From contig NZ_KV917371.1 of assembly GCF_002019635.1 (NCBI RefSeq), positions 1,116,001-1,180,000 of the forward strand: DNA of 64,000 nt, read 5' to 3'. The notes beneath the pieces were generated by a model. The model was not told the origin of the DNA. It ran no database searches and worked only from the letters and a program-made list of their open reading frames with translations. This document shows, in pieces, positions 7,951-15,404 of this stretch (within the stretch, counting starts at the first letter, position 1; the number at the start of each line of letters is the position of its first letter). This DNA is from Metabacillus halosaccharovorans (GTDB lineage: Bacteria; Bacillota; Bacilli; Bacillales; Bacillaceae). The position numbers and the translations under genes are program-made.

Positions 7951-8232
7951 TTACTCTTTTTCAACCAAGTCAATAATATGCTGCCAGGTCGATTTATTAA
8001 GGGCATCCTCTGGATTTCCGTTGCCGATTACACCATATCCGACTATTAGTCCAACGATTAAGCTGATGGCCATAAATAGGATCACGAGGATGACTCGCAG
8101 CCAAATTGGGATAAGTCGGATGCGTAATTTTACTTTTGAGGCTTCTTGTTTATTGCTTTTTTCTTCTTGTTTTTTCTTAGCTTTTTTTATTTCTTCTCGA
8201 CTGACCGCTTTTGTCGTTTCTTTTGCTACCAA
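7951..8232 (-). CDS. EpuA-like membrane protein (DNA-directed RNA polymerase subunit beta family)
   Basis: Small protein of 93 residues. A highly charged cytoplasmic N-terminus (KKAKKKQEEKSNKQEASKVK) is followed by RLIPIWLRVILVILFMAIS, one membrane helix (about 45-67), GYGVIGNGNPEDAL, and the extracytoplasmic tail STWQHIIDLVEKE. This is the EpuA/PF11772 pattern, often mislabelled an RNA polymerase subunit. Its real function is not established. It starts 12 bp after flhP ends, so it is probably co-transcribed with the flagellar genes, an arrangement common in Bacillaceae. Confidence 0.8.
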   Translation of the reverse strand: MVAKETTKAVSREEIKKAKKKQEEKSNKQEASKVKLRIRLIPIWLRVILVILFMAISLIVGLIVGYGVIGNGNPEDALNKSTWQHIIDLVEKE

Positions 8233-8244
8233 TAGACTAAACTC

Positions 8245-9075
8245 CTATCTTACGCCGTTAATTAATCCCAGCATTTGGTCGCCAAGTGTGATGGACTTTG
8301 CGTTCATTTGGTATGAGCGCTGTGAGATCATTAAATCGGTCATTTCCTTTGTTAAATCAACATTGGACATTTCAAGTGCACCTTGCTGTAAAGAGACACC
8401 TGCACCATCTAAGTAGGTTAATACGTCTTCGATTTGCATGTCACCGAGATCTTTTAATCCGTACAGATTATTTCCTAACTGACTCAGCATTTGCTGACGA
8501 TCTACTTGAACAACACCCAACTGAAATTCCTGTGGTTGCTCATTTTCATTTCTCGGCACAGCTGTGATCGTACCATCTTTTGAAATCACAAGCTCTTTAA
8601 AAGAATCATTTAACCTGATTGGATTTTGATTTTCATCCAAAACAAGGTTACCCGATGCTGTTGATAGTAAGAGCTGATTGCTGCCGTCCGTTGCAGGTGA
8701 TAAATATAAAGCACCATCTCTTGTATAATTAATTTGCCCATTTACATCAATTTGTAAAAACTGATCTGGTGAGGTAAAAGCAATATCAAGTGACCTGCCT
8801 GTTTGTTTGATGCTGCCTTGTGTAAACACAACACTTTTATTTAGTTTAGCGCCTGTTCCCTGTCTAATTCCTAGCTCTGTACCAAATCGTTCTTCTTCTC
8901 TTTCTTCTAGTGCATTTCCTTGATTATTAAATTGCTGACGTACTAATTCTGAAAAGGATGTTTCCGTTCTTTTATAGCTTTGTGTATCAATATTTGCTAA
9001 GTTGTGGCCAATTTGATCAAGCTGCTTTTGGAGCTGACCCATTGTATTAGTCGCTGTAATCATTGAGCGTAACAT
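8245..9075 (-). CDS. flhP: Flagellar hook-basal body protein FlhP
   Basis: Distal-rod protein of the FlgG/FlgF class, 276 residues. The N-terminal rod signature MLRSMITATNTMGQLQKQLDQIGHN continues to NLANIDTQSYKR. A FlaE-like central region follows, and the C-terminal motif is VDLTKEMTDLMISQRSYQMNAKSI. In B. subtilis FlhP and FlhO form the distal rod together. Here the pair is separated by a 153-bp palindromic repeat in the 178-bp flhP-flhO gap, which may weaken their coupling. Upstream SD is GGGGGAAATAAC-like. Confidence 0.93.
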   Translation of the reverse strand: MLRSMITATNTMGQLQKQLDQIGHNLANIDTQSYKRTETSFSELVRQQFNNQGNALEEREEERFGTELGIRQGTGAKLNKSVVFTQGSIKQTGRSLDIAFTSPDQFLQIDVNGQINYTRDGALYLSPATDGSNQLLLSTASGNLVLDENQNPIRLNDSFKELVISKDGTITAVPRNENEQPQEFQLGVVQVDRQQMLSQLGNNLYGLKDLGDMQIEDVLTYLDGAGVSLQQGALEMSNVDLTKEMTDLMISQRSYQMNAKSITLGDQMLGLINGVR

Positions 9076-9096
9076 CTGTTATTTCCCCCTATTATT

Positions 9097-9249
9097 AGAA
9101 AAGCGCAAGCGCCTTGGTCAGCCTCAGGCAAATAAGACGATTTGGAATAGGAGGCGTTCTTTGCCTTCAATTCCAAATTGGCTTATGACCTCGAGGGGCT
9201 AGGCGCTGTAGCTAGACACCTAAACTAAGTACAAGAGCTTAAGTTTTCT
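9097..9249. repeat. Palindromic intergenic element, copy 1 (type GCGC...GAGCTAGACAC)
   Basis: The element is bounded by AGAAAA and TTTTCT, contains the inverted core ATTTGGAAT ... ATTCCAAAT and ends near GCTGTAGCTAGACAC. A second copy at 41949-42130 shares the core GGAATAGRAGGYGTTCTTTR (27 of 31 bases across the full core) and the GAGCTAGACAC end. It lies between flhO and flhP. It encodes no protein and looks like a MITE- or bcr-type repeat. Confidence 0.75.
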
Positions 9250-9253
9250 AATC

Positions 9254-10090
9254 CTATGATAAGCGGCCAATTTCATTAGCGGCCTTTTCCATACTTTTAT
9301 CATATGCTTGCAACACCTTTTGATTTGCTTCAAATGAGCGATAAGCTGTCATCATATCTGTATATGTTCGTCCGATATCAACGGTTGAGTTTTCTAAATA
9401 TTTTTGTTTTAAATTGTATTGAATGTCACCATTGTCAATTGCTGTTGGAAGTGCTTGTCCGTCTGATGTGCGGTAAATGCCGTTTCCTTCTTTGACAAGA
9501 TTACGTACGTCTGCTGAGAAGCGAACGTCGATTTGAGCGATAGTTTGTCCGTTTACTAGTACGTCACCAGCTTCTGTTACGCTGAATTCTCCGGATTGAA
9601 TGGAAATTGGTTGTCCTGTTGTTGAAAGTACTGGATTACCGTCAGAAAGTAAAAGACCATTATCATCAAGTGTAAAGTGGCCATTGCGCGTATAACGTTC
9701 TTCACCAGCTTGGTTTTGGACAGCGAAGAATAATGAACCTTTTACATTTGTTTCAGGATTTAGCGGGACATTTTCTTCTACTAATGCAACATCAGTTACC
9801 AACCCTGTTTCTTTTAAACCACCTTGTAGAAAAGGACTCTTAATTTCCTGTACATAAGACCCTGTGTTAAGAGAGCCGATTGTTTGCATTCCTGGTACAT
9901 TCATTCCATTACCAGTTGGAAGTGTCTTATTTTCCATTCGCTGCAATAGCATTTCAGGAAAAGCGCGGATTGTTGATTGATCTGCTTTATATCCTGCTGT
10001 ATTGGCATTTGCCATATTATTTGATAACATTTCAGTTCGGCGCTGCTGTGTTAGCATGCCGGCAGTTGCTGTATATAAACCTCTTAACAA
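9254..10090 (-). CDS. flhO: Flagellar hook-basal body protein FlhO
   Basis: Distal-rod protein, 279 residues. I start it at TTG 10090, giving MLRGLYTATAGMLTQQRRTEML, the standard opening, with AAGGTGGGGG five bases upstream; an in-frame GTG at 10102 lies inside that SD and is less likely. NNMANANTAGYKADQ near residue 30 and TYTDMMTAYRSFEANQKVLQAYDKS near the C-terminus are the rod-family signatures. It is the first gene of the flhO-flhP-epuA unit. Confidence 0.93.
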   Translation of the reverse strand: MLRGLYTATAGMLTQQRRTEMLSNNMANANTAGYKADQSTIRAFPEMLLQRMENKTLPTGNGMNVPGMQTIGSLNTGSYVQEIKSPFLQGGLKETGLVTDVALVEENVPLNPETNVKGSLFFAVQNQAGEERYTRNGHFTLDDNGLLLSDGNPVLSTTGQPISIQSGEFSVTEAGDVLVNGQTIAQIDVRFSADVRNLVKEGNGIYRTSDGQALPTAIDNGDIQYNLKQKYLENSTVDIGRTYTDMMTAYRSFEANQKVLQAYDKSMEKAANEIGRLS

Positions 10091-10262
10091 GAGTTCCCCC
10101 ACCTTAAACGTGTTTTTTTCCGATCATATGAATTCTTTTCGACAGAATTCCCTATTTTCCATTATAAAGGAGAACGACTGTTTTCTCATCACATTTTTTC
10201 ATATTTCCTTTGTTAGTTTTTAGGGAAAAAATATTTTTATTTCTTTTTAATAAGCTTGTCTA

Positions 10263-10268
10263 TATAAT
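10263..10268 (+). promoter_or_regulatory. -10 box for the riboswitch transcript
   Basis: TATAAT at 10263-10268 lies about ten bases before the start of the aptamer. The -35 is weak (TTTCTT at 10240-10245, spacer 17). Confidence 0.5.
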
Positions 10269-10276
10269 AAAGAAAA

Positions 10277-10368
10277 TCTGATAAGGGCAAACTTGTCGAA
10301 AGGCAAGGACGCAAAGCTATGGGCCTACCCAATGTTTACATTGCACGGTCGCCAAGTTGCCAGGCTCC
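10277..10368 (+). ncRNA. Cyclic di-GMP-I riboswitch (GEMM aptamer)
   Basis: Matches the GEMM-I consensus in order: GGGCAAAC at the 5' end, a first hairpin closed by a GAAA tetraloop (10298-10301), the joining motif GACGCAAAGC (10308-10317), GGGCCTACC, and a second hairpin ending ATTGCACGGTCGCC, with GCC pairing at the 3' end. It overlaps an expression hairpin that pairs the downstream SD, so c-di-GMP probably controls translation of the secreted protein at 10406. I cannot decide on/off polarity by eye. Confidence 0.88.
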
Positions 10369-10396
10369 TTTTTGAGCCATGGGCTTAAAAAAGGAG
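10365..10396 (+). promoter_or_regulatory. SD-sequestering hairpin of the c-di-GMP riboswitch
   Basis: CTCCTTTTTGAGCC (10365-10378) pairs almost perfectly with GGCTTAAAAAAGGAG (10382-10396), with an ATG loop. The right arm contains the AAGGAG Shine-Dalgarno of the gene at 10406. The left arm starts inside the 3' edge of the aptamer, which fits a translational expression platform. No U run follows, so it is not an intrinsic terminator. Confidence 0.7.
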
Positions 10397-10405
10397 AAGA
10401 GTGAG

Positions 10406-11284
10406 ATGAAAAAACTTATTATGATGTTTGCTTTTATTTTGTTTGTGGCAGGAGTAGCAGGTGTGAACAACAAAGCAAGTGCCAGCACGAATACAGAGTA
10501 CTCTACTTGGCTCTGGGATACGAATCAAATCGTGACAAATCGTGCAGTAACATTACAATTTCTAGAAGAAAAACAAGTTTCTCACGTGTATTTACAAATT
10601 AATCGATCGATTAAGGTTGACCAATATAAGCAATTTATTAAAGAAGCTACAACCCGCGGAATAAAGGTTTATGCGCTTGACGGTGCACCTGAGTGGGGGC
10701 CTTCATCAAAACCTTTTCTTAATTTTTTGAACTGGGTGACTACATACCAAGCAGATGCAGCAGAGGATGAAAATTTCTCCGGCATCCATCTTGACGTTGA
10801 GCCATACCTCACTTCACAGTGGACAACAAATTACAACGGAGCTGTACTTAAATACCAAGGTGTCATTTTAGCTGCTTCAGACACTGCGAAATCACTCGGC
10901 ATTCCATTTGCTGCTGATATTCCTTTCTGGTTTGATGAAATGAATGTGAAAAACAAATACGGTAAAGGCAATCTCGCTCAATGGGTAATCAACAATACAA
11001 GTGAAGTCACGATTATGGCGTATCGGGATAAGGCTGTTGGACCTAACGGCATAATAGAATTGACTAACTATGAAATGAGCCTCGCAGCATCACTTAATAA
11101 GGATGTTACGATTGCAGTTGAAACGATGAACTTGGGCAGCAATGACGGCTTTCTAACGTTTTATGAAGAAGGCCAAAACGTAATGAACCAAGAACTTACG
11201 CTTGTTTCTGAAGCTTATAAGGAGTATTCGAGTTTTAAAGGAATTGCCGTTCATCATGTGGGAAGTTGGATGGAGTTGGAGTAA
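10406..11284 (+). CDS. Secreted putative TIM-barrel protein under c-di-GMP control
   Basis: Secreted protein of 292 residues with signal peptide MKKLIMMFAFILFVAGVAGV and cleavage after NNKASA. The rest reads like a glycoside-hydrolase-type barrel: SHVYLQINRSIKV, RGIKVYALDGAPEW, FSGIHLDVEPYLTSQW (candidate acidic pair Asp-x-Glu near residue 138), FAADIPFWFDEM, VTIMAYRDKAVG, VTIAVETMNL. I cannot assign a family. The true start is ATG 10406 after AAGGAG; an upstream in-frame ATG at 10379 is the loop of the regulatory hairpin. The c-di-GMP riboswitch and the position between flhO and mbl suggest a role in the motile-sessile switch, perhaps matrix or wall polysaccharide turnover. Confidence 0.8.
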   Translation: MKKLIMMFAFILFVAGVAGVNNKASASTNTEYSTWLWDTNQIVTNRAVTLQFLEEKQVSHVYLQINRSIKVDQYKQFIKEATTRGIKVYALDGAPEWGPSSKPFLNFLNWVTTYQADAAEDENFSGIHLDVEPYLTSQWTTNYNGAVLKYQGVILAASDTAKSLGIPFAADIPFWFDEMNVKNKYGKGNLAQWVINNTSEVTIMAYRDKAVGPNGIIELTNYEMSLAASLNKDVTIAVETMNLGSNDGFLTFYEEGQNVMNQELTLVSEAYKEYSSFKGIAVHHVGSWMELE

Positions 11285-11297
11285 AGAAGAGTGAGTG

Positions 11298-11325
11298 AGT
11301 CGGGGGGACAGGTCCCTTGACCCAC
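11298..11325. repeat. REP-like element, left member of an outer pair
   Basis: The core GGGGGGACAGGTCCCTTGAC starts 14 bp after the stop codon of the secreted-protein gene. It is inverted relative to the copy at 11468-11497; the two flank a 20-bp-period repeat array. Confidence 0.75.
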
Positions 11326-11431
11326 TTTATTTTCGATTTTGGGATTATATTTATCTTTTTTGAATATTTATTTACGTTTTTCACAAGTTTATTTTCGATT
11401 ATTCGATTTTATTTACTATTAGACAAATTTC
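11325..11431. repeat. Degenerate array of about 20-bp units (TTTATTTnCGATT type)
   Basis: Units start with TTTATTTTCGATT, TATTTATCTTTT, TTTATTTACGTTT, TTTATTTTCGATT and TTTATTTACTATT, about 19-22 bp apart, and end in AGACAAAT. The same kind of array occurs at 52653-52722 and 59267-59379. Non-coding. Confidence 0.55.
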
Positions 11432-11467
11432 GTTATGAATCGACACTGTTAGTATACCCTACACAAC

Positions 11468-11497
11468 TTGGGACAAGGAACCTGTCCCCCTGGACCA
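11468..11497. repeat. REP-like element, right member of an outer pair
   Basis: GGGACAAGGAACCTGTCCCC, a hairpin with a one-base bulge, lies just outside the mbl terminator and inverted relative to 11298-11325. Confidence 0.75.
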
Positions 11498-11514
11498 CCC
11501 TCAGACCACCAAAA

Positions 11515-11539
11515 AAGAACCTGCCCCAGGCAGGTTCTT
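11515..11539 (-). terminator. mbl terminator
   Basis: AAGAACCTGCC and GGCAGGTTCTT form an 11-bp stem with a 3-nt loop. On the minus strand it is followed by TTTTTTGG. It lies nine bases past the mbl stop codon. Confidence 0.85.
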
Positions 11540-11547
11540 ACCATGTA

Positions 11548-12549
11548 TTATCCAAATTTTTTGCGTGGTAGTTTGTCCATGTTGTCCAGCATGATTCCTG
11601 TTCCGATTGCGACGCAGTCCATTGGTGCTTCGGCTACTAGTACAGGTACTTTTAGTTCTTCGGCTAAAAGTTGGTCTAAGCCGTTGAGTAGAGCTCCGCC
11701 GCCTGTTAGGATGACGCCGCGGTCAATGATGTCTGCTGAAAGTTCTGGAGGAGTTCTTTCTAGGACACTTTTAGCAGCTTGTACAATGGCAGCAATTGGT
11801 TCGCGAAGTGCTAATTCAACTTCTGTTGAGTTGACTGTAATTGTGCGAGGTAATCCTGTTACCATGTCACGACCACGAATACTAATTTCTTCATTACGTG
11901 CGCCTGGGAATACCGTTGCTACATTGACTTTAATGTCTTCTGCAGTACGCTCACCAATCAAGAGCTTGTACTCTTTTTTGATGTAATTTAAAATTTCCGC
12001 GTCAAACTTGTCCCCAGCCATTTTAATGGAAGAGGCGGTGACAATATCGCCCATTGATAGCACAGCGACATCTGTAGTTCCACCGCCAATATCAACAACC
12101 ATGTTTCCGTAAGGTTGGAAGATGTCCATGCCGGCACCAATCGCTGCTACCTTCGGCTCTTCCTCAAGGAATACGTTTTTTCCGCCGCTTTTTTCAGCAG
12201 CTTCTTTAATTGCTTTTTGCTCAACAGATGTAATATTCGTTGGGCAGCAAATCAGCATACGCGGTTTTGAAAGTAATCCTTTTACATTCAACTTATTTAT
12301 AAAGTGTTTTAACATTGCCTCTGTTACTTCAAAGTCTGCAATAACACCGTCTTTTAATGGGCGAATCGCAACAATATTCCCAGGAGTACGTCCTACCATA
12401 CGTCTTGCTTCTTCACCAACGGCAAGTACCTTACCAGTATTTTTGTCCAGGGCAACAACGGAAGGCTCGTTTAACACAATTCCCTTCCCTTTCACATGAA
12501 TAAGTACGTTAGCCGTACCAAGATCTATACCAATATCCCTCGCAAACAT
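11548..12549 (-). CDS. mbl: Rod-shape cytoskeletal protein Mbl
   Basis: Actin-like MreB paralogue that organises lateral-wall synthesis. It has 334 residues from ATG 12549 (MFARDIGIDLGTANVLIHVK), with AAGGAGG 11 bases upstream; a longer frame to 12579 has no support. Nucleotide-binding motifs are IDLGTAN near residue 8, VVDIGGGTTDVAV near 160 and GVILTGGGALL near 285. Its placement beside spoIIID and flhO identifies it as Mbl rather than MreB or MreBH. Confidence 0.96.
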   Translation of the reverse strand: MFARDIGIDLGTANVLIHVKGKGIVLNEPSVVALDKNTGKVLAVGEEARRMVGRTPGNIVAIRPLKDGVIADFEVTEAMLKHFINKLNVKGLLSKPRMLICCPTNITSVEQKAIKEAAEKSGGKNVFLEEEPKVAAIGAGMDIFQPYGNMVVDIGGGTTDVAVLSMGDIVTASSIKMAGDKFDAEILNYIKKEYKLLIGERTAEDIKVNVATVFPGARNEEISIRGRDMVTGLPRTITVNSTEVELALREPIAAIVQAAKSVLERTPPELSADIIDRGVILTGGGALLNGLDQLLAEELKVPVLVAEAPMDCVAIGTGIMLDNMDKLPRKKFG

Positions 12550-12703
12550 TCTATCTATATCCTCCTTGCAAATCTTCATATCCGAAATACTGACCTAATT
12601 ACCTATTTTATCACAAATTCGCAAAAATAGTATGATTTTGTAAAAAATTTTCAGGTAAGTATGTAGGGAATTGTCGATTTACTTAAAGCTGATAGAATTT
12701 CCT

Positions 12704-12979
12704 TTATTTCACTGGTTCTTCTTCTAAAATCTCGTCCTTCTTGTACTTTAGCTTTGTTGCTTCTCCCCCCCGCAAATGTCTGATTGATTTATGGTAATCA
12801 AGTATTTCCTTTACTTCATTCGCAAGATCAGGGTTAATTTCAGGTAACCTTTCCGTTAAATCCTTATGAACGGTACTTTTGGAAACACCAAACTCCTTCG
12901 CAATAACGCGAACTGTTTTCTTTGTCTCCACGATATACTTCCCAATCTTGATTGTGCGTTCTTTGATGTAATCGTGCAC
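12704..12979 (-). CDS. spoIIID: Sporulation transcription factor SpoIIID
   Basis: Mother-cell DNA-binding regulator that activates or represses sigma-E genes and helps switch to sigma-K. It has 91 residues from a GTG start at 12979 (MHDYIKERTIKIGKYIVETKKTVR split by the start residue), with GGGAGG nine bases upstream. The longer frame to 13036 is spurious. The HTH is RVIAKEFGVSKSTVHKDL. The sequence is nearly identical to B. subtilis SpoIIID up to KKDEILE. Confidence 0.96.
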   Translation of the reverse strand: MHDYIKERTIKIGKYIVETKKTVRVIAKEFGVSKSTVHKDLTERLPEINPDLANEVKEILDYHKSIRHLRGGEATKLKYKKDEILEEEPVK

Positions 12980-13420
12980 ACCACTCGACCTCCCTAATAT
13001 GGATGTGAGAAGTGTGAAATGAGACTCGCATACCAAGACACTTTGGCTGAATTTCTCTTAGATGATCGTATGTTGCCTCTTTTACAGCGATTAAAAATTA
13101 CACTCACGATCCCTCACCTCAAACACTCTCTTTGATAGGTTTGTAACATTTTATTAGCTTGGATTAAGATATATGCTAGAAAAGTCAGGAGGGACAAGGG
13201 TTTTATTTATTTTTTTTCATTTTCATATGGTTTGAGCAAGGAAATCGGGGTTTTTTTATTTTTTTCAGCACTTTATTTTCAATTCATTGTGAGATTTATT
13301 TCCCGAGAAATTTGTCGACGGGTGGAGTGATGAGTTGGAGGCATACCTTTTATTATATTTTGGAAGATGGACGATATGACTAAGTCTCAAAGTTTTTTTA
13401 GCGAGGAGGTAATATATGTA
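12980..13420. other. Intergenic region without a supported gene
   Basis: It contains the spoIIID upstream region and T-rich degenerate repeats at about 13255-13318 (TTTATTTTCAATTC, TTTATTTCCCGAG, AATTTGTCGAC) that resemble the 20-bp-period arrays elsewhere. At 13403-13421 there is an isolated GAGGAGGT followed by ATG and immediately TAA. No ORF with coding character was found. Confidence 0.5.
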
Positions 13421-13460
13421 AAAATAAAAAAGAGTAGTCAGACCACTCCTTTTTATTTTT
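13421..13460 (-). terminator. Terminator of the LysE-family gene
   Basis: AAAAATAAAAAAGAGTAGT pairs with ACCACTCCTTTTTATTTTT around a short CAG loop, overlapping the stop codon region of the minus-strand gene. It is rich in A/T on both flanks. Confidence 0.65.
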
Positions 13461-14076
13461 GGCTAAAGGCAATTTTCAACCCTATAAGTGTGAACAGGGC
13501 ACCTTGAATTAAATTAATCTTCTTTGATAAAGATGCATCTTTACGTAGAAAATAACCGACTTTTCCAGCAAACAAACTTATTAACGTGAAAATGACTAAA
13601 GCTTGGATTAAAAATAGAATGCCGTAGATCAGCATTTGCATGGATACATTTCCATTCTCATATTGAATAAACTGCGGGAAAAATGCCAGGAAAAATAAAG
13701 AGACCTTTGGGTTTAAAAGATTCATGATGACACCTTTTTTGTATAAAGCTTTGTAGTCTAAAGAGTCCTCATTGTTCAGATTAAAGCTTGAACTTTTTTC
13801 TCTAAAGGACTTATATGCCAAGAACAACAAATATGCTGCTCCTGCATATTTTACGACAGTGAAAGCCAGGGCTGATTGATAAATAACAGCTGATATTCCG
13901 ATGGTCGCAGCAGCAATATGAACTAATAATCCTGTGCAAAGACCAAGTGTCGTGAAGATCCCTGCATTTTTTCCTTTTGCTATTGCTTGTGCCAAAGTGA
14001 ACAAGTTATCTGGTCCCGGCATAAGAGTCAGAACGATTGCAGCACCTAAAAAAGAAAGTATTGATAGAAAGTCCAT
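13453..14076 (-). CDS. LysE/RhtB-family amino-acid exporter
   Basis: Membrane exporter of 207 residues with about six helices. It has the family signature LTLMPGPDNLFTLAQAIAKGKNAGI near residue 15, split by GLCTGLLVHIAAATIGISA, then the hydrophilic loop EKSSSFNLNNEDSLDY, then MNLLNPKVSLFFLAFFPQF. Members export lysine, threonine, homoserine lactones or other small amino compounds; the substrate here cannot be told. The start is ATG 14076 with GGGGG six bases upstream; the longer frame to 14112 is unlikely. It is separated from the type VII cluster upstream by a terminator. Confidence 0.85.
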   Translation of the reverse strand: MDFLSILSFLGAAIVLTLMPGPDNLFTLAQAIAKGKNAGIFTTLGLCTGLLVHIAAATIGISAVIYQSALAFTVVKYAGAAYLLFLAYKSFREKSSSFNLNNEDSLDYKALYKKGVIMNLLNPKVSLFFLAFFPQFIQYENGNVSMQMLIYGILFLIQALVIFTLISLFAGKVGYFLRKDASLSKKINLIQGALFTLIGLKIAFSQK

Positions 14077-14123
14077 GTTTATCCCCCGCTTTCTTAATGT
14101 GAATTTTACCATAACAACGTAAA

Positions 14124-14152
14124 AAAGCTCAAAATCAAAAGATCTGAGCTTT
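14124..14152 (-). terminator. Terminator of the type VII cargo operon
   Basis: AAAGCTCA and TGAGCTTT form an 8-bp stem. The minus-strand tail after the second arm is TTTTTTACG. It lies just past the lipoprotein stop codon. Confidence 0.7.
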
Positions 14153-14161
14153 AATCATGTT

Positions 14162-14704
14162 TTATTGTGTTCTCTCATAGTCAATTTCGTATTCTGTAGC
14201 CAGTTTTTCCATTTTTTCATGATATTCATTGAGAGCCTTCATATATTCTTCACCTTTTGCATTTGACTGCTCAATCAATTCCTGATCTGTTTTTTCTAAT
14301 GCCTCTTTCTCGAGCAACAGAGCATCATAATAAATACCTAATGCTTCTTCCAATTTGTCTTTAATTGGCTCAAGTTCATCGACGTTTACTTCCAGAGATT
14401 CTGCTGTTTCAATGGCTTTTTCGAATTCAGGAATAACTTCACTTGTTAAAACGCTATGTAGCTCTTCATCGTTTTTGAAATTTTCACCGGATACGGTTGC
14501 CAACGCTTCATTTGCTTTTGTTTCATAGCTTGCTATTTCGTTCATGTCTTCGTTGATAAAATCAACAATTTCTTTTTGTTTTTCTTCGTATGATAGCTCA
14601 TTTTCTGTAGAATTTTCTGCATCAGGTTGTTTTTCTGAAGTAGTGTCATTACTACAGGCTATGAGCATGAACATCATCGCGAGGATGATACTAAGTTTTT
14701 TCAC
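14162..14704 (-). CDS. Lipoprotein, helical, end of type VII cargo operon
   Basis: Predicted lipoprotein of 180 residues: signal MKKLSIILAMMFM, lipobox LIAC, an acidic linker, then long helical segments rich in Glu and Lys (about residues 40-175). It probably forms an extended helical bundle outside the membrane. The start is GTG at 14704 with AAGGATAGG upstream. It lies 22 bp after the membrane protein gene, so it seems co-transcribed with the LXG toxin group. It may be an immunity or cell-surface helper, but I recognise no family with confidence. Confidence 0.7.
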   Translation of the reverse strand: MKKLSIILAMMFMLIACSNDTTSEKQPDAENSTENELSYEEKQKEIVDFINEDMNEIASYETKANEALATVSGENFKNDEELHSVLTSEVIPEFEKAIETAESLEVNVDELEPIKDKLEEALGIYYDALLLEKEALEKTDQELIEQSNAKGEEYMKALNEYHEKMEKLATEYEIDYERTQ

Positions 14705-14726
14705 CTGAACCTATCCTTTCTACTGC

Positions 14727-15068
14727 TTAAGATTTGATGATTGTCGGGTCATTTTTAATAAACGCATCACGACGTTTCAAATACCTTTTCTCTTGTGTTA
14801 ATTTGATTAAACTCATCATAATCAGACCAACGATGATGCCTGAGAGAGCATACCAACCCACTACAAAAAGTAGGCCGATATACACAAAAAAGGCACCGAA
14901 AAACAATGTGTAAACCGCTAGTAAAAGAATGTTAAACAGTTGCAGCTGGAAAATTCTCATCTTTTCTTCATTTGAAGTTGTGTCTTGATTTTTTAAATTT
15001 GAAAAAAGGTGTAATTCTGACCGTACTGTTTTATATGGGGCAATAAACCAATTAATGATCGCCTTCAT
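14727..15068 (-). CDS. Small membrane protein, candidate toxin immunity protein
   Basis: Protein of 113 residues with two or three membrane helices (about 42-85: LFNILLLAVYTLFFGAFFVYIGLLFVVGWYALSGIIVGL read as consecutive segments) and charged ends. Its ATG overlaps the end of the DUF4176 gene by 17 bp, implying translational coupling. A membrane protein coded directly after an LXG toxin group fits an immunity protein against a membrane-acting toxin, as known for TspA-type effectors. That function is inference from position only. Confidence 0.65.
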   Translation of the reverse strand: MKAIINWFIAPYKTVRSELHLFSNLKNQDTTSNEEKMRIFQLQLFNILLLAVYTLFFGAFFVYIGLLFVVGWYALSGIIVGLIMMSLIKLTQEKRYLKRRDAFIKNDPTIIKS

Positions 15069-15375
15069 GATGTGTACCTTTTTTTAATGAAAGTAGTTTT
15101 TCCTTCATGAGTTTTTCACCTTCAGATTCGAATCCCTTGAAAATGACTTGTTTAATTTGTTCATGATTAAAAAACACATTTGTTTCATCTGAAATATGTC
15201 CTTGCGGGTAAGGGCATGCGACATACTCCCACACTTTTTCCTCTTGATCTGCCTGCTGCTGCATTCTTCCATATATCATAATTGGTTGAACAATTGCTTC
15301 TATTAACACAACCGTACCAATTGGTAGTAACTCTGTTCCTTTGTCGATGTTAATCGAATTTATTTCATTTCTCAT
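15052..15375 (-). CDS. DUF4176 domain protein
   Basis: Protein of 107 residues matching DUF4176, a family almost confined to type VII secretion cargo loci of Firmicutes. Typical features are LLPIGTVVLIEAIVQPIMIYGR split near residues 16-37, VWEYVACPYPQGHI near 48-61 and NEINSI-type opening. It has no signal peptide. Its role is not established; a chaperone or immunity function is proposed for family members. It starts 29 bp after the LXG gene and overlaps the membrane protein gene. Confidence 0.8.
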   Translation of the reverse strand: MRNEINSINIDKGTELLPIGTVVLIEAIVQPIMIYGRMQQQADQEEKVWEYVACPYPQGHISDETNVFFNHEQIKQVIFKGFESEGEKLMKEKLLSLKKGTHHEGDH

Positions 15376-15404
15376 ATGATTGTTGCTCCTTTCGTTAAGA
15401 AGGA

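Noticed and set aside
13037-13452. Possible CRISPR or phage att site in the T-rich gap after spoIIID
   Set aside because: No regular spacer-repeat structure, no integrase or cas gene; only degenerate T-rich units.
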